This document shows positions 18,938 through 29,491 of a stretch of 64,000 nucleotides of DNA, one piece after another; within the stretch, counting starts at the first letter, position 1; each line of letters opens with the position of its first letter. Origin of the DNA: Paraburkholderia caballeronis (GTDB lineage: Bacteria > Pseudomonadota > Gammaproteobacteria > Burkholderiales > Burkholderiaceae); NCBI RefSeq assembly GCF_900104845.1, contig NZ_FNSR01000001.1, positions 1,302,001 to 1,366,000 of the forward strand, in the 5' to 3' direction. The position numbers and the translations under genes are program-made. Under the pieces are notes generated by a model. That model saw only the letters and a list, made by a program, of their open reading frames with translations. It was not told the DNA's origin and ran no database searches.

Positions 18938-20071
18938 GTGAACGATCCGGACCACGATTCCGATGCCTGGTTTCCCGTCGCGCCACCCGCGCCGCGCAAG
19001 GGCCGCGGCGCGGTGACCAATTTGCAGGGCCGCTACGAAGTCGATCAGCGCGAGGCGTTCGACGACGGCTGGCGGCATGGGGAGCAGGACGACGACGCTC
19101 CCGCCTTGCGCACGCAGGTGTTCACCGAACACGCGAAGAGCATCCTGACGCGCAACCAGTCGCCGGACATTCCGTTCAGCGTGTCGCTGAATCCGTACCG
19201 CGGCTGCGAGCACGGCTGCATCTATTGCTTCGCGCGGCCGACGCACAGCTACCTGGGCCTGTCTCCGGGGCTCGATTTCGAGAGCCGGATCTACGCGAAG
19301 ATCAACGCGCCGGAACTGCTCGCGCGCGAACTGTCGAAGCCGTCCTACGAACCGGAGCCGATTGCGCTCGGCGTGAACACCGACGCGTGGCAGCCGGCCG
19401 AGCGCGACCTGCGGATCACGCGGCGCGTGATCGAGGTGCTGCACGAGCGCAACCATCCGTTTGCGGCGATCACGAAGTCGTCGCTGATCGAGCGCGAACT
19501 GGACCTGCTGGCGCCGATGGCCGGGCGTCAGCAGTTCGTTGCGGCGATCACGATCACGACGCTCGACGCGGACATCGCGCGCACGCTGGAGCCGCGCGCG
19601 GCGACGCCGTCGCGCCGGCTCCGGACGATCCGCACGCTGGCCGACGCGGGCGTGCCGGTCGGCGTCAGCATCGCGCCGGTGATTCCGTTCGTCACCGAAC
19701 CGGACATCGAGCGGGTGCTGGAAGCGTGCGCGCAGGCTGGCGCGACGAGCGCGAGTTATATCGTGTTGCGGCTGCCGTGGGAGGTCGCGCCGCTGTTCCG
19801 CGACTGGCTGACCGCGCATTTCCCGGATCGCGCAGAGCGGGTGATGAGCCGCGTGCGCGACATGCGCGGCGGCAAGGACTACGATTCGTCGTTCGCGCAG
19901 CGGATGAAGGGAACCGGCCTGTGGGCCGACCTGCTGAAGCAGCGTTTCCACAACGCGGTGCGGCGGCTCGGGCTGAACGAGCGGCGTCACGGCATCCTGG
20001 ACATGTCGCAGTTCAGCCGGGGCAAGCCGGCGAAGGCGCCGCCGCAGAATCCGCAGATGGATCTGTTCTAG
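18938..20071 (+). CDS. PA0069-family radical SAM protein (Spl-related)
   Basis: 377 residues. The radical-SAM cluster motif is CEHGCIYC (C-x3-C-x2-C, about residues 89-96), embedded in NPYRGCEHGCIYCFARPTHS, as in the PA0069/SplB-like family of COG1533. The N-terminal 40 residues are polar and lead into NLQGRYEVDQREAFDDGW, a family signature. The reaction is unknown for this subfamily; the relation to spore photoproduct lyase and the SOS box in front make a DNA-repair link plausible, which is inference. The start is a GTG at 18938 with no strong Shine-Dalgarno. Transcribed alone, before rpsP. Confidence 0.85.
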   Translation: MNDPDHDSDAWFPVAPPAPRKGRGAVTNLQGRYEVDQREAFDDGWRHGEQDDDAPALRTQVFTEHAKSILTRNQSPDIPFSVSLNPYRGCEHGCIYCFARPTHSYLGLSPGLDFESRIYAKINAPELLARELSKPSYEPEPIALGVNTDAWQPAERDLRITRRVIEVLHERNHPFAAITKSSLIERELDLLAPMAGRQQFVAAITITTLDADIARTLEPRAATPSRRLRTIRTLADAGVPVGVSIAPVIPFVTEPDIERVLEACAQAGATSASYIVLRLPWEVAPLFRDWLTAHFPDRAERVMSRVRDMRGGKDYDSSFAQRMKGTGLWADLLKQRFHNAVRRLGLNERRHGILDMSQFSRGKPAKAPPQNPQMDLF

Positions 20072-20227
20072 CTGCTGGCGATGGTGGTCGCCGCGAGGAA
20101 GTTCTTTGCCGCGACCTGCGCCGAGCGAGGCGCGCCCGGCCATTCCGCGCAGCACGCGCCGAGCGCCGTCCTGAAAGGCGGCCCGGGAACCGCGATCGCC
20201 CGGTACTGTAGTTTTCCCGTTAAGTGT

Positions 20228-20256
20228 TTGTTATGGCTTTGGTTTCGGGCTATAAT
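20228..20256 (+). promoter_or_regulatory. Sigma-70 promoter of the rpsP operon
   Basis: TTGTTA (20228-20233), a 17-bp spacer, and a consensus TATAAT (20251-20256), 45 bp upstream of the rpsP ATG. This is the best housekeeping promoter in the window and fits a ribosomal-protein operon. Confidence 0.85.
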
Positions 20257-20301
20257 CGCACGTTTCAGTGTTTCCGAACCCCGGTTTTCAAGGATTCTAG
20301 T

Positions 20302-20565
20302 ATGGTCATCATCCGTCTGGCACGCGGCGGCTCGAAGAAGCGCCCGTTCTACAACATCGTCGCAACCGATTCGCGTAACCGTCGCGACGGCCGTTTCATC
20401 GAACGCGTCGGCTTCTACAACCCGGTCGCCACCAAGGGTGAAACGCTGCGCATCGCGCAGGATCGCGTCACCTATTGGCAAGGCGTTGGCGCGCAACTGT
20501 CGCCGGCTGTCGAGCGCCTCGTGAAGGAAGCGCAAAAGGCAACCGTCGCCCAGCCGGCTGCGTAA
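20302..20565 (+). CDS. rpsP: 30S ribosomal protein S16
   Basis: 87 residues, starting [20 protein letters not shown] and containing [13 protein letters not shown], both diagnostic for S16. It is the first gene of the conserved rpsP-rimM-trmD-rplS operon for ribosome assembly and tRNA modification. Length is the usual 80-90 residues. A 96-bp gap separates it from rimM. Confidence 0.97.
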   Translation: MVIIRLARGGSKKRPFYNIVATDSRNRRDGRFIERVGFYNPVATKGETLRIAQDRVTYWQGVGAQLSPAVERLVKEAQKATVAQPAA

Positions 20566-20661
20566 GGCTGCTGAACAAGTCATCTGGGTTTGTCTGTGGT
20601 TTTCCCATCGTGCGCCTGTATCGACGGTGCCGATGTTTTGAGCGGGTTGTGAGGTTCGGCG

Positions 20662-21393
20662 ATGTCCGCAAGTGATACCGACAAGACGGGTGACGGATCG
20701 TCCGCCCGCCCGGCGTCCGGCGGCGACGCGGAGCGCCGCCCGCAGCGGGCGCGGCCGACGTTCGGCGCGTTCGCGCAGAAGCCCGGCCGCGGCCAGACGC
20801 CGAAAGGCGCGGTCGAACCGGTCGAAGGCCTGCGCGGCGAGTCCGATGCAAGCTGGCCCACCGACGCGATCGAAGTCGGCGCGGTGATCGATGCCTACGG
20901 CCTGAAGGGCTGGGTGAAGGTCGCGGCGCACGCTCAGGGCTCGCTCGGCGACAACGCGCTGCTGTCCGCGAAACGCTGGTGGCTCGCGAAAGACCGCGAG
21001 CGGCAGTCCGCGCCGCGCGTTGCCGCGAAGGTCCACGGCGATACGATCGTCGGCCAGCTCGGCGGCGTCGCCGACCGCGATGCGGCGCTGCTGCTGCGCG
21101 GCTGGCGCGTGTACGTAAGCCGCGACGAATTCCCCGCGCTCGAAGCCGACGAATTTTACTGGGTCGATCTGCTCGGCCTTGATGTCGTGAACGAAGCGGG
21201 CGTCGAACTCGGCAAGGTCGCCGACCTGCTCGACAACGGCGCGCATTCGGTGCTGCGCATCGAGTATCCGTCGACGGGCAAGGACGGCAAGCCGGTCACC
21301 GGCGAGCGGCTGATTCCGTTCGTCGGCGCATACGTTAAGACGGTGGATCAGGCGGCGAAGCGCATCGTCGTCGATTGGGACGCCGATTACTGA
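20662..21393 (+). CDS. rimM: 16S rRNA processing/assembly factor RimM
   Basis: 243 residues, against about 170-180 in most bacteria. Residues 1-70 are a polar, Gly/Ala/Arg-rich, probably disordered extension; the RimM domain begins near [18 protein letters not shown] (about residue 71) and the PRC-barrel half carries [13 protein letters not shown] and [11 protein letters not shown]. RimM binds S19 and helps mature the 30S head. The ATG at 20662 is the first in frame; a later start could shorten the extension but no good Shine-Dalgarno is seen inside it. trmD follows after 26 bp. Confidence 0.93.
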   Translation: MSASDTDKTGDGSSARPASGGDAERRPQRARPTFGAFAQKPGRGQTPKGAVEPVEGLRGESDASWPTDAIEVGAVIDAYGLKGWVKVAAHAQGSLGDNALLSAKRWWLAKDRERQSAPRVAAKVHGDTIVGQLGGVADRDAALLLRGWRVYVSRDEFPALEADEFYWVDLLGLDVVNEAGVELGKVADLLDNGAHSVLRIEYPSTGKDGKPVTGERLIPFVGAYVKTVDQAAKRIVVDWDADY

Positions 21394-21419
21394 ACCTGAT
21401 TCGCTGAACGGAGAGAGCG

Positions 21420-22187
21420 ATGCAGTTCGATGTCGTCACGCTCTTTCCCGAGATGTTCCGCGCGCTGACCGACTGGGGCATCACGAGCCGGGCGGCGAAG
21501 CAGCAGCGTTATGAGTTGCGCACGTGGAATCCGCGCGATTTCACGACCGACAACTACCGGACGATCGACGATCGGCCGTACGGCGGCGGCCCCGGCATGG
21601 TGATGCTGGCGCGGCCGCTCGAAGACGCGATCGGCGCGGCGAAGGCCGCGCAGGCGCAACTGGGCGTCGAGCGCCCGCGCGTGCTGCTGATGTCGCCGCA
21701 GGGCGCGCGCCTCACGCACGAACGGGTGATGCAGTTCGCGCAGGAACCGGGCCTCGTGCTGCTGTGCGGTCGCTACGAGGCGATCGACCAGCGTCTCGTC
21801 GACCGTTGCGTGGACGAGGAAGTCAGCCTCGGCGACTTCGTGCTGTCCGGCGGCGAGTTGCCGGCGATGGCGCTGATGGACGCGGTGGTGCGCCAGTTGC
21901 CCGGCGTGCTGAACGACGCGCAGTCGGCGGTGCAGGACAGTTTCGTCGACGGCCTGCTCGACTGTCCGCACTACACGCGCCCTGAGGAATACGAAGGGAC
22001 GCGCGTGCCGGACGTGCTGATCGGCGGCCATCATGCGGAAATCGAGTTGTGGCGCCGCCGCGAGGCGCTGCGCAACACGTTTCACAAACGGCCCGACCTG
22101 ATCGGACAGGCCAGAAAGAACGGAAAGTTGAGTCGTGCCGACGAGGCATGGCTCGCGAGTCTCGCGAAAGGAGCCGACGGAGCGTAA
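21420..22187 (+). CDS. trmD: tRNA (guanine-N1-)-methyltransferase
   Basis: 255 residues of the SPOUT trefoil-knot family. It methylates G37 next to the anticodon to prevent frameshifting. Knot motifs are visible: [15 protein letters not shown] (about residues 114-128) and [23 protein letters not shown] (about 133-155), with the N terminus [19 protein letters not shown] precedes the ATG. Third gene of the rpsP operon. Confidence 0.96.
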   Translation: MQFDVVTLFPEMFRALTDWGITSRAAKQQRYELRTWNPRDFTTDNYRTIDDRPYGGGPGMVMLARPLEDAIGAAKAAQAQLGVERPRVLLMSPQGARLTHERVMQFAQEPGLVLLCGRYEAIDQRLVDRCVDEEVSLGDFVLSGGELPAMALMDAVVRQLPGVLNDAQSAVQDSFVDGLLDCPHYTRPEEYEGTRVPDVLIGGHHAEIELWRRREALRNTFHKRPDLIGQARKNGKLSRADEAWLASLAKGADGA

Positions 22188-22346
22188 TGCTTCGCCGGGC
22201 CGTGAACGGGACGCAAGGGCGGCGCCGCTTCATGCGTGAACGGCGCCAGATGTGAACCCATCCTCTATCGGGGCCGTAGTTGCCAGGATTCCTGCCGGAG
22301 TCCGGCACAGGTACGAACGCCGACAAGATGGCTCAAGGAGTCAGTC

Positions 22347-22742
22347 ATGAATCTGATTGCAAAACTCGAGCAGGAAGAAATCCAGCGCGTGCTCGGCGAA
22401 AAGACCATCCCCGAATTCGCCCCGGGCGATACGGTGATCGTCAACGTGAACGTGGTTGAAGGCACCCGCAAGCGCGTTCAGGCGTACGAAGGCGTCGTGA
22501 TCGCGAAGCGCAACCGCGGTCTGAACTCGTCGTTCATCGTTCGCAAGATCTCGTCGGGCGAAGGCGTCGAGCGTACGTTCCAGACGTACTCGCCGCTGCT
22601 GGCCAGCATCGTGGTGAAGCGTCGCGGCGACGTGCGTCGCGCGAAGCTGTACTACCTGCGCAACCTGTCGGGCAAGAAGGCTCGTATCAAGGAAAAGCTG
22701 GTGTCGAAAGACCGCGCAGCGGCTCCGGTCGAGCAGGCGTAA
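22347..22742 (+). CDS. rplS: 50S ribosomal protein L19
   Basis: 131 residues; contains [20 protein letters not shown] and [18 protein letters not shown], typical of L19, which sits at the subunit interface. The ATG at 22347 is preceded by AAGGAG. It is the last gene of the operon; the 159-bp gap from trmD is longer than the other gaps in the operon. A strong terminator follows. Confidence 0.97.
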   Translation: MNLIAKLEQEEIQRVLGEKTIPEFAPGDTVIVNVNVVEGTRKRVQAYEGVVIAKRNRGLNSSFIVRKISSGEGVERTFQTYSPLLASIVVKRRGDVRRAKLYYLRNLSGKKARIKEKLVSKDRAAAPVEQA

Positions 22743-22753
22743 AAGCTGTAAGA

Positions 22754-22782
22754 AAAAAGCACCCTCCGGGGTGCTTTTTTCT
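22754..22782 (+). terminator. Terminator of the rpsP-rimM-trmD-rplS operon
   Basis: AAAAAAGCACCC (22754-22765) pairs with GGGTGCTTTTTT (22770-22781), with a TCCG loop. It lies 11 bp after rplS. Confidence 0.93.
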
Positions 22783-22890
22783 TTTTGCACTCACAATAAC
22801 GACGAAACAGGGGACCATCGAGCCGACCGGCCGCAAGACGCCGGCAACCGCGCGTGAGGTCTGCTTCGCACGCATCGACGTGCGCGTCAT

Positions 22891-23592
22891 TTGAGAGATC
22901 CGTTGATCCGTCCCGTCTTCGAACCCGAAAGCCTGCCCGTCGAATCCACGGGCGCCGATCTGCCGCCGGTCGTACCCGAGCGGCTGACTCCCGACGGTCT
23001 GCGTGCGCGCTTCGAACTGCGCTTGCCGTGGGACCCCGAGCCGCAGGAAGCGCGCGTGACGAGCATCCGCGACCCGCGCGAGGCGGCGGTGCTGATACCG
23101 CTCGCGATTCGTCCGTCCGGCCTGAACGTACTGCTCACGCAGCGCGCCGACAATCTCAGCAATCATGCGGGGCAGATCAGCTTCCCCGGCGGCAGCCGCG
23201 AGCCCGAGGACGCGAGTCCGGTCGCGGCCGCGCTGCGCGAGGCGCACGAAGAGGTAAATCTGGACCCGTCGCGCGTCGAGGTGCTCGGCGCGTTGCCCGA
23301 CTATCTGACCGGCACCGGTTTTCGCGTGACGCCGGTTGTCGGCCTCGTGCACGAGCCGTTTTCGGTCGTTGCCGATTCGCTGGAAGTCGCGGAAATCTTC
23401 GAAGTGCCGCTGAATTTCCTGATGAACCCCGCGCACCACGAGGTGCGCCTGTTGAGATGGGAAGGCGGCGAGCGCCGTTTCTTCGCGATGCCGTATCCTC
23501 CGACCGGTGACGGCGGCGTCGGCGTCCATCATTTCATCTGGGGCGCGACGGCCGGGATGCTGCGCAACTTCTACCGTTTCCTGCGCGCATGA
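22891..23592 (+). CDS. NUDIX hydrolase, CoA pyrophosphatase type
   Basis: About 233 residues. The NUDIX box core is REAHEEVNL (about residues 110-118) and the NuCoA signature upstream reads LLTQRADNLSNHAGQISFPGG (LLTxR...H-x-GQ-xx-FPGG), marking the NudL/PCD1 subgroup that splits CoA or its derivatives to 3',5'-ADP and 4'-phosphopantetheine. The start is uncertain: no in-frame ATG precedes the domain, and TTG at 22891 (or TTG 22903) is the best available. It is independent of the ribosomal operon because a terminator separates them. Confidence 0.85.
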   Translation: MRDPLIRPVFEPESLPVESTGADLPPVVPERLTPDGLRARFELRLPWDPEPQEARVTSIRDPREAAVLIPLAIRPSGLNVLLTQRADNLSNHAGQISFPGGSREPEDASPVAAALREAHEEVNLDPSRVEVLGALPDYLTGTGFRVTPVVGLVHEPFSVVADSLEVAEIFEVPLNFLMNPAHHEVRLLRWEGGERRFFAMPYPPTGDGGVGVHHFIWGATAGMLRNFYRFLRA

Positions 23593-23740
23593 GCGGCGCG
23601 GGCGATGGAGGGTCGCGCGGCGGGCGCGCGCACTGTTGTGCGTTTGCGTCCGTGCGTTCAGGCACATCTGACCCTGTGATATCGTTGCGAAACAATTTTC
23701 TCAACCTGAATTTCCAAACCTGAATTGCACGGCGCGTCGC

Positions 23741-24676
23741 ATGACCTTCTTCTCCGTATTGCTGGCTCTCGTGATCGAACAGGTGCGTGCGCTGTCGCCG
23801 AACAATCCGGTGATGGCGCTGCTGCGCCTGCATGCGGAATGGGCCGCGCATGGCTTCGATGCGGGCAAGCAGAAGCACGGCGTGCTCGCGTGGCTCGTCG
23901 TCGTGCTGCCGTGGACCGCGGCGGTCGCGCTCGTCTATTACGTGCTGTACCACATCAGCTTCGTGCTCGCGTTCCTGTGGAACGTGGTGATCGTCTATTT
24001 CACGCTCGGCTTCCGGCAGTTCAGCCACTATTTCACCGACATCCACCTCGCACTGAACAACGACGACGTGCCGCGCGCGCGTGAAATCCTGCAGGAGTGG
24101 ACCGGCATCGAGGCGGTCGACATGCCGGTCAGCGAGATCGTCCGCCATACGCTGATTCACGCGGTGGTCGCGTCGCACCGGCACGTGTTCGGCGTGTTCT
24201 TCTGGTTCCTCGTGCCGATCGGGCCGGCGGGCGCCGTGCTGTACCGGATCGCGGAGTTCCTCGCGCGCGAATGGTCGCGCCCGGCCGACGAGCGCACCGA
24301 GGTTTTCTCTGACTTCGCGCAGTACGTGTTCTTCGTGATCGACTGGATTCCGGCGCGCCTCACGTCGCTCGGCTTCGCGATCGTCGGCAACTTCGAGGAC
24401 GCGATCTATGCATGGCGCAACCACGCGAACCAGTGGCCGGACACGAACGAAGGCGTGCTGCTCGCGGCCGGCAGCGGGGCGCTCGGCGCGCGGCTGTCGG
24501 GGCCGCTCGCGGAGCCGTCGAGCCTCGACGTGCTGACGCCGGGCGAGGGCGGCCCGGTGACGGTCGGCGACGATTGCACGCCGCGCACGCTGCAATCGGC
24601 GGTCGGCCTCGTGTGGCGCGCGGTGATCCTGTGGATGATCCTGCTGCTGATGCTGACGATCGCGCTCTGGGTCTGA
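23741..24676 (+). CDS. CobD/CbiB-family integral membrane protein
   Basis: 311 residues with several membrane segments (about residues 3-18, 48-70, 75-92, 150-172 and a C-terminal helix ending LLMLTIALWV). It resembles the CobD/CbiB-like proteins of Burkholderiales, distantly related to adenosylcobinamide-phosphate synthase and to AmpE. No cobalamin genes are nearby, so a role in B12 synthesis should not be assumed. ATG 23741; transcribed alone and closed by a terminator. Confidence 0.75.
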   Translation: MTFFSVLLALVIEQVRALSPNNPVMALLRLHAEWAAHGFDAGKQKHGVLAWLVVVLPWTAAVALVYYVLYHISFVLAFLWNVVIVYFTLGFRQFSHYFTDIHLALNNDDVPRAREILQEWTGIEAVDMPVSEIVRHTLIHAVVASHRHVFGVFFWFLVPIGPAGAVLYRIAEFLAREWSRPADERTEVFSDFAQYVFFVIDWIPARLTSLGFAIVGNFEDAIYAWRNHANQWPDTNEGVLLAAGSGALGARLSGPLAEPSSLDVLTPGEGGPVTVGDDCTPRTLQSAVGLVWRAVILWMILLLMLTIALWV

Positions 24677-24696
24677 TTCCCGATCCGCCTGCGACG

Positions 24697-24737
24697 TAAA
24701 AACGGCCCGCGCATCCCGCGCGGGCCGTTTCGTTTTG
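24697..24737. terminator. Terminator after the CobD/CbiB-like gene
   Basis: AAACGGCCCGCGC pairs with GCGCGGGCCGTTT around a short loop, followed by CGTTTT. The flanking A-run and T-run could terminate both this gene and the convergent minus-strand group beginning at 24877. Confidence 0.85.
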
Positions 24738-24876
24738 GGCAGGGCGATCGGCGCCGGAGCCGGCCGTTATCGGAATTCAGCGGCGAGGGCCGTTTGCCAG
24801 AACGGTTCCGTTGTGCCCCCCGGCGCCCCGGACCGGCGACGCGGGCCGCGCGCAAGCCGAAAAGCATCGGCCGGCA

Positions 24877-25200
24877 TCACACGTCGCGGTCGTCCCGCGC
24901 GTTGCCGCACTGCCAGCAGACGGTGAACTGCGCTTCGAGCGTCTCGCCGCAATGCTGGCAATGCCATGGCTGCGCGCCGGGCGGCGGCCCGTTCGACGCA
25001 TCCGCGAGCAGCCGCCGCGCGAGCTTCTCGTCGCGTTCGTCGACGAGCCACAGTTCCGGCGCGCATTGCTCCGCCGGAATCTCGCCGAGCGCGCCGCTCA
25101 GATAGCGGTTGTGCAACTCGCACGGCACGCCGGCCGTCGCGAGAATGTTCAGCCAGTGCTGCGCGACGATCACGTTCGGTGCGCGTGTGAGCCTGAGCAT
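24877..25200 (-). CDS. DUF2007-type protein with C-terminal zinc ribbon
   Basis: 107 residues. The N-terminal half (MLRLTRAPNVIVAQHWLNIL ... LWLVDERD) matches the DUF2007 'putative signal transducing' fold. The C terminus holds two CxxC pairs (CQHC near 81 and CWQC near 95), a small zinc ribbon. It lies 12 bp after rsgA on the same strand and overlaps nothing else. The function is not known. Confidence 0.8.
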   Translation of the reverse strand: MLRLTRAPNVIVAQHWLNILATAGVPCELHNRYLSGALGEIPAEQCAPELWLVDERDEKLARRLLADASNGPPPGAQPWHCQHCGETLEAQFTVCWQCGNARDDRDV

Positions 25201-25212
25201 GGCGGCGAGCGG

Positions 25213-26151
25213 TCAGCGCACGACCTGGCTGATCTCGTGCACGAGCTGCGCATACAGCGCGTGCCGCTCGCGCGCGATGCGCCCGTCCTCGACCGCTTCG
25301 AGAATCGCGCAGCCCGGTTCGTGCAGATGGTGGCAGTTGTAGAACCGGCAGTGCGCGAGCAGCGGCCGGAACTCCGGAAACGCGCGTTCGAGCGTGCCTT
25401 CGGTCAGGTGGTACAGCCCGAATTCCTGGAAACCGGGCGAGTCGATCAGCGAGCCGCCGCCCGGCAGCGCGTAGAGGCGCGTGAACGTCGTCGTGTGGCG
25501 GCCGCTGTTCAGCGCGGTCGAAATCTCGCGCGTCGCCACTTCCGCATCCGGAATCAGCAGGTTCACGAGCGTCGATTTGCCCATCCCGGACTGGCCGAGC
25601 AGCAGCGTCGAATGACCGTGCAGGTGGCCGGCGAGCGCGTCGCGCGCGGCTTCCGGCTGCGTGCGGATTGACACCTCGACGACCGGATAACCGAGTTCGC
25701 GATAACGCGCGAGCCGCTCGCGCGCAAGCGGCAGCGCCGCCGCGACGTCGGTTTTGTTCAGCAGGATCAGCGGTTTCAGGTCGTTCGCGTCGGCTGCGAC
25801 GAGCGCGCGGCCGAGCAGGTCTTCGCTGAAGTGCGGCTCGGTCGCGAGCACGATCAGCAGTTGATCGAGGTTCGCCGCGAAGAGCTTCGACTTGTACTGG
25901 TCCGAGCGGTACAGCAGGTTGCGCCGCTCGCTTATCTCGACGATCACGCCCTGGTCGGCGGACGTCGGCTCGTACGTCACGTGGTCGCCGACCGCGACCT
26001 CGCTCTTCTTGCCGCGCGGGAAGCATTGCAGCGGCGCGCCGCCGCCGTCCGGCGCGACGACATAGTGGCGGCCGTGCGCGGCGATCACGGTGCCGCGCGT
26101 CGGCGTACCCTCTGCGGCGGGAGCGGCGGCTTTCGGTGCGCGCCGGCTCAT
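25213..26151 (-). CDS. rsgA: Ribosome small-subunit-dependent GTPase A
   Basis: 312 residues. It has the circularly permuted GTPase order: G4 (LLNKTD, about residues 130-135) precedes G1 ([10 protein letters not shown], about 184-193) and G3 (DSPGFQEF). The C-terminal zinc-binding knuckle is [14 protein letters not shown]. An OB-fold N-terminal domain is present. RsgA checks late 30S maturation. It overlaps the upstream M48 protease gene by 4 bp (ATGA), a coupled arrangement. Confidence 0.95.
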   Translation of the reverse strand: MSRRAPKAAAPAAEGTPTRGTVIAAHGRHYVVAPDGGGAPLQCFPRGKKSEVAVGDHVTYEPTSADQGVIVEISERRNLLYRSDQYKSKLFAANLDQLLIVLATEPHFSEDLLGRALVAADANDLKPLILLNKTDVAAALPLARERLARYRELGYPVVEVSIRTQPEAARDALAGHLHGHSTLLLGQSGMGKSTLVNLLIPDAEVATREISTALNSGRHTTTFTRLYALPGGGSLIDSPGFQEFGLYHLTEGTLERAFPEFRPLLAHCRFYNCHHLHEPGCAILEAVEDGRIARERHALYAQLVHEISQVVR

Positions 26152-27407
26152 GCGTGTTGCAGCAGGCGGTCGATCCGCTGCGACGCGGGCGGATGCGAGT
26201 AGTAGAACGCGGTGTAGAGCGGGTCGGGCGTCAGCGTTGACGCGTTGTCCTCGTACAGCTTCACGAGCGCGTTGATGAGGTTCTGCGCGTCGGTCTGCGT
26301 CGCGGCGAACGCGTCGGCCTCGAACTCGTGCTTGCGCGAGCTGAGGCTGCCGAGCGGCGTCACGAAGAACAGGAAGACGGGCGCCGCGAGGAAGAACAGC
26401 ACCAGCGCGAGCCCTTCGTTGCCGCCGAGCAGCGACGGCCGCACGCCGAGCCCTTCGTAGAACCACACGCGCTGCGACAGCCAGCCGAGCACCGCAAGCA
26501 GCGCGAGGCTGATCGCGAACGACACGGCCATCCGCTTGAGCACGTGACGGCGCTTGAAGTGGCCGAGTTCGTGCGCGAGCACCGCTTCGATCTCGCTGCC
26601 GGACAGCCGCGCGAGCAGCGTGTCGAAGAACACGATCCGCTTTGCCGCGCCGAAGCCGGTGAAGTACGCGTTGCCGTGCGCGGAGCGGCGGCTGCCGTCC
26701 ATCACGAACAGGCCCTTCGCCGCGAAGCCGCAGCGCTTCATCAGCGCCTCGATGCGCGCGCGCAGCGCGTCGTCCTTCAGCGGCTCGAACTTGTTGAAGA
26801 GCGGCGCGATGAAGCTCGGATACAGCACCAGCACGAGCATCTGGAACACGACCCAGACGGCCCACGTCCACAGCCACCACAGGCTGCCGGCCTGCTTCAT
26901 CAGCCACAGCACGACGAACAGCAGCGGCACGCCGAACGCCGCGCCGATCACGACGCCCTTGATGCGGTCCGCGAAGAAGATGCCCTTCGTCATCCGGTTG
27001 AAGCCGAAGCGTGCCTCGACGACGAACTGCCGGTAGTAGTCGAGCGGCAGTTCGATCGCGCCGGTGATCGCGATCACCGCGCCGATCAGCGCGATCTGGC
27101 CGACGTAGCCGCGCCCGAGCGCGTCGGAAATGCCGAGGTCGAGCGCCTGCACGCCGCCGAGCAGTGTCAGCGCGATCAGCACGACCGCGCCGAGCACGAC
27201 TTCGATCATCGTGAGCCGCGTGCGCGCGACCGTGTAGTCGGCCGCGCGCTGATGCGCGGTCAGCGGGATCGTCGAGGAGAACTGTGGCGGCACCGCGTCG
27301 CGATGCGCGGCGACGAAGCGGATCTGGCGTGACGCGAGCCACAGCCTGGTCGCGACCATCGCGACCACCGCGATCACGAAGAGGGCGCTGAAGTAAAGGG
27401 TAGGCAT
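26148..27407 (-). CDS. M48-family membrane metalloprotease (Ste24/CAAX-prenyl-protease-like)
   Basis: 419 residues, multi-pass, with N-terminal membrane helix at residues 3-20 and helices around 68-85, 105-125, 155-180 and 290-350. The zinc motif is [10 protein letters not shown] (HExxH, about residues 284-288). It resembles bacterial Ste24-type proteases and is longer than HtpX. Substrates are unknown. The ATG at 27407 has GGAG-like purines upstream. It is head-to-head with orn across 111 bp, and rsgA is coupled downstream. Confidence 0.9.
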   Translation of the reverse strand: MPTLYFSALFVIAVVAMVATRLWLASRQIRFVAAHRDAVPPQFSSTIPLTAHQRAADYTVARTRLTMIEVVLGAVVLIALTLLGGVQALDLGISDALGRGYVGQIALIGAVIAITGAIELPLDYYRQFVVEARFGFNRMTKGIFFADRIKGVVIGAAFGVPLLFVVLWLMKQAGSLWWLWTWAVWVVFQMLVLVLYPSFIAPLFNKFEPLKDDALRARIEALMKRCGFAAKGLFVMDGSRRSAHGNAYFTGFGAAKRIVFFDTLLARLSGSEIEAVLAHELGHFKRRHVLKRMAVSFAISLALLAVLGWLSQRVWFYEGLGVRPSLLGGNEGLALVLFFLAAPVFLFFVTPLGSLSSRKHEFEADAFAATQTDAQNLINALVKLYEDNASTLTPDPLYTAFYYSHPPASQRIDRLLQHA

Positions 27408-27518
27408 CCGGGGAGTCCGTGGTATCTATGCGACAATTATATGTTCTTGCCGGCCGGGGCTGCTGCGCGTCGTCGCGCGGTCCGCGAGCCGATTCGTACC
27501 GACTCCGGGGCTTCCCTC

Positions 27519-28136
27519 ATGACTGACACCAACGCGATCGAACCCGTCGACCCGCTGCCGCCGCTCGCGCGCAGCGACATGAACCTGATCTGGCTCGACA
27601 TGGAAATGACGGGGCTCGACCCGGACCACGACCGTATCATCGAAATCGCGGTCGTCGTCACGAATTCGACGCTCGACAAGATGGTCGAAGGCCCGGTGCT
27701 CGCGATTCATCAGAGCGAAGCGGAACTCGACCGGATGGACGAGTGGAACCGCAACACGCACGGCCGTTCGGGGCTGACCGGGCGGGTGCGCGCGTCGACG
27801 GTGGACGAGGCGGAGGCGACCCGGCTGATCGTCGAATTCCTCGGCCAGTACGTGCCGCCGGGCAAGTCGCCGATGTGCGGCAACTCGATCTGCCAGGACC
27901 GCCGCTTCATGGCGCGCTGGATGCCGACGCTCGAACGCTTCTTCCATTACCGCAACCTGGACGTCAGCACGCTGAAGGAACTGTGCCGCCGCTGGCAGCC
28001 GGCGATCTACAAGGGGTTCCAGAAGCGCGCGATGCATACCGCGCTTGCGGACATCCACGAATCGATCGACGAGCTGAAGTATTACCGCGAACACTTCCTG
28101 ATTCCGGCGTCGCCGGATGCGGCTCCCGTCGCCTGA
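27519..28136 (+). CDS. orn: Oligoribonuclease
   Basis: 205 residues of the DEDDh exonuclease family, degrading 2-5-nt RNAs and pGpG to mononucleotides. The first acidic motif is [10 protein letters not shown] (about residues 26-35), and the final DEDDh histidine and aspartate lie in [12 protein letters not shown] roughly 20-residue N-terminal extension precedes the usual start MNLIWLDME, so the true start may be the ATG at 27579; 27519 is the first ATG. Divergent from the M48 protease gene. Confidence 0.94.
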   Translation: MTDTNAIEPVDPLPPLARSDMNLIWLDMEMTGLDPDHDRIIEIAVVVTNSTLDKMVEGPVLAIHQSEAELDRMDEWNRNTHGRSGLTGRVRASTVDEAEATRLIVEFLGQYVPPGKSPMCGNSICQDRRFMARWMPTLERFFHYRNLDVSTLKELCRRWQPAIYKGFQKRAMHTALADIHESIDELKYYREHFLIPASPDAAPVA

Positions 28137-28272
28137 TTCACGGCCTGCGTGCGCATCGGTCGGCTTGCGCCGCGCAAAGCCCGCCGGTGCCGCCGCGCTC
28201 ACCACGCCCCCTGGGCGCCGCAACAGTCCGAAGCAGCACCCGACCCGCGCCGCCGCGAACCGGTAACGCCCG

Positions 28273-28896
28273 TTATCCGCGCGGCGCGCGTTGCGCGCTC
28301 TTCGGCCTGAATGCCGCGACGACGGCCGGATCGGTCTCGATATACGGCCCGCCGATCAGGTCGATGCAATACGGCACCGCCGCGAAAATCCCCGGCACCT
28401 TCACCACGCCGCTGTCGTCGCGCAGCCCTTCGAGCGTCTCGCGGATCGACTTCGGCTGGCCGGGCAGGTTGATGATCAGCGCCGCGTGATCGTCCGTTTC
28501 GCGGATCACCGCGACCTGCCGCGACAGGATCGCGGTCGGCACGAAATTCAGGCTGATCTGCCGCATCTGCTCGCCGAAACCCGGCATTTCCTTCGTCGCG
28601 ACCGCGAGCGTCGCCTCCGGCGTCACGTCGCGCCGCGCGGGGCCGGTGCCGCCGGTCGTCAGCACGAGGTCGCAGCCGAGGCCGTCCACCAGCGCGGTCA
28701 GCGTCGCGGAGATCGTCGCCGCGTCGTCGTGGATCAGCCGCGTCTGTGCGCGCCACGGCGACTTCAGCGCCGCGCCGAGCCATTCGGTCAGCGCCGGAAT
28801 TCCCTTGTCCTCGTAGACGCCGGCCGTCGCGCGGTCGCTGACCGACACGAGGCCGATCACCAGTTCGTCCGGATGGCTGCGTTCAGGCTTCGTCAT
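28273..28896 (-). CDS. mog: Molybdopterin adenylyltransferase
   Basis: 207 residues of the MoaB/Mog family, which adenylylates molybdopterin before molybdenum insertion. The signature [17 protein letters not shown] is visible (about residues 79-95), and the N-terminal strand [20 protein letters not shown] is typical. It overlaps darP by 14 bp, so the two are co-expressed, although their functions look unrelated. No other molybdenum-cofactor genes occur in the window. Confidence 0.92.
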   Translation of the reverse strand: MTKPERSHPDELVIGLVSVSDRATAGVYEDKGIPALTEWLGAALKSPWRAQTRLIHDDAATISATLTALVDGLGCDLVLTTGGTGPARRDVTPEATLAVATKEMPGFGEQMRQISLNFVPTAILSRQVAVIRETDDHAALIINLPGQPKSIRETLEGLRDDSGVVKVPGIFAAVPYCIDLIGGPYIETDPAVVAAFRPKSAQRAPRG

Positions 28897-29491
28897 CGTC
28901 GTTGTCCTGATGGCCGGGTTGTCCGTCGCCGTCGTCTTCGTCGTCGGAACCGCTCGTGGTCTTGATCCACTGGAACAGTTCGCGGAAGTAGCGCGGCGGC
29001 TTGCCCTGCTGCGCCTCGCGGCGCGCGTTGCGGATCAGCGTGCGGCCTTCCTGCGGGTCCGCGGCCGGATGCACGCGGATGAACTCGGTCAGCGCCGCGT
29101 CGTCGGCGAGCAGCTGTTCGCGCGTGCGCTCGATCCAGTGCAGCCGGGCGGTCGCCGCGCGGTTCACGCCGCGATACGCTTCGAGTGCGGTGCGCAGCAG
29201 GGCGGTTTCGTCGTCGCGCAGCGAGCGCATCACGCGGCCGACGTATTGCAACTGGCGGCGCTTGCCTTCGTGGTCGGTGATCCGGCGCGCCTCGTGGACC
29301 GCGTCCGCGAGGTGTTCGGGCATCGGCATGCGCTTGAGCGCGTCCTTCGGCAGTTCGACGAGGGCCACGCCGAGTTCCTGGAGCGCGTGCATTTCGCGCT
29401 TCAGCTGCGATTTGCTCGGGCGGTCGTAGCCGTTGTCGTCGGGCTCGGCGGCCGCGTCGTGCATGGGTTGAATGCGGGTTTTGCGTGTCAT
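28883..29491 (-). CDS. darP: Ribosome-associated protein DarP (YjgA)
   Basis: 202 residues; the family motif [18 protein letters not shown] is at residues 25-42 and the helical region [19 protein letters not shown] follows. The C terminus is an acidic Asp/Glu/Gly-rich tail. DarP binds late 50S precursors and supports peptidyl-transferase-centre maturation. The first gene of a two-gene unit with mog; divergent from pmbA across about 200 bp. Confidence 0.92.
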   Translation of the reverse strand: MTRKTRIQPMHDAAAEPDDNGYDRPSKSQLKREMHALQELGVALVELPKDALKRMPMPEHLADAVHEARRITDHEGKRRQLQYVGRVMRSLRDDETALLRTALEAYRGVNRAATARLHWIERTREQLLADDAALTEFIRVHPAADPQEGRTLIRNARREAQQGKPPRYFRELFQWIKTTSGSDDEDDGDGQPGHQDNDDDEA

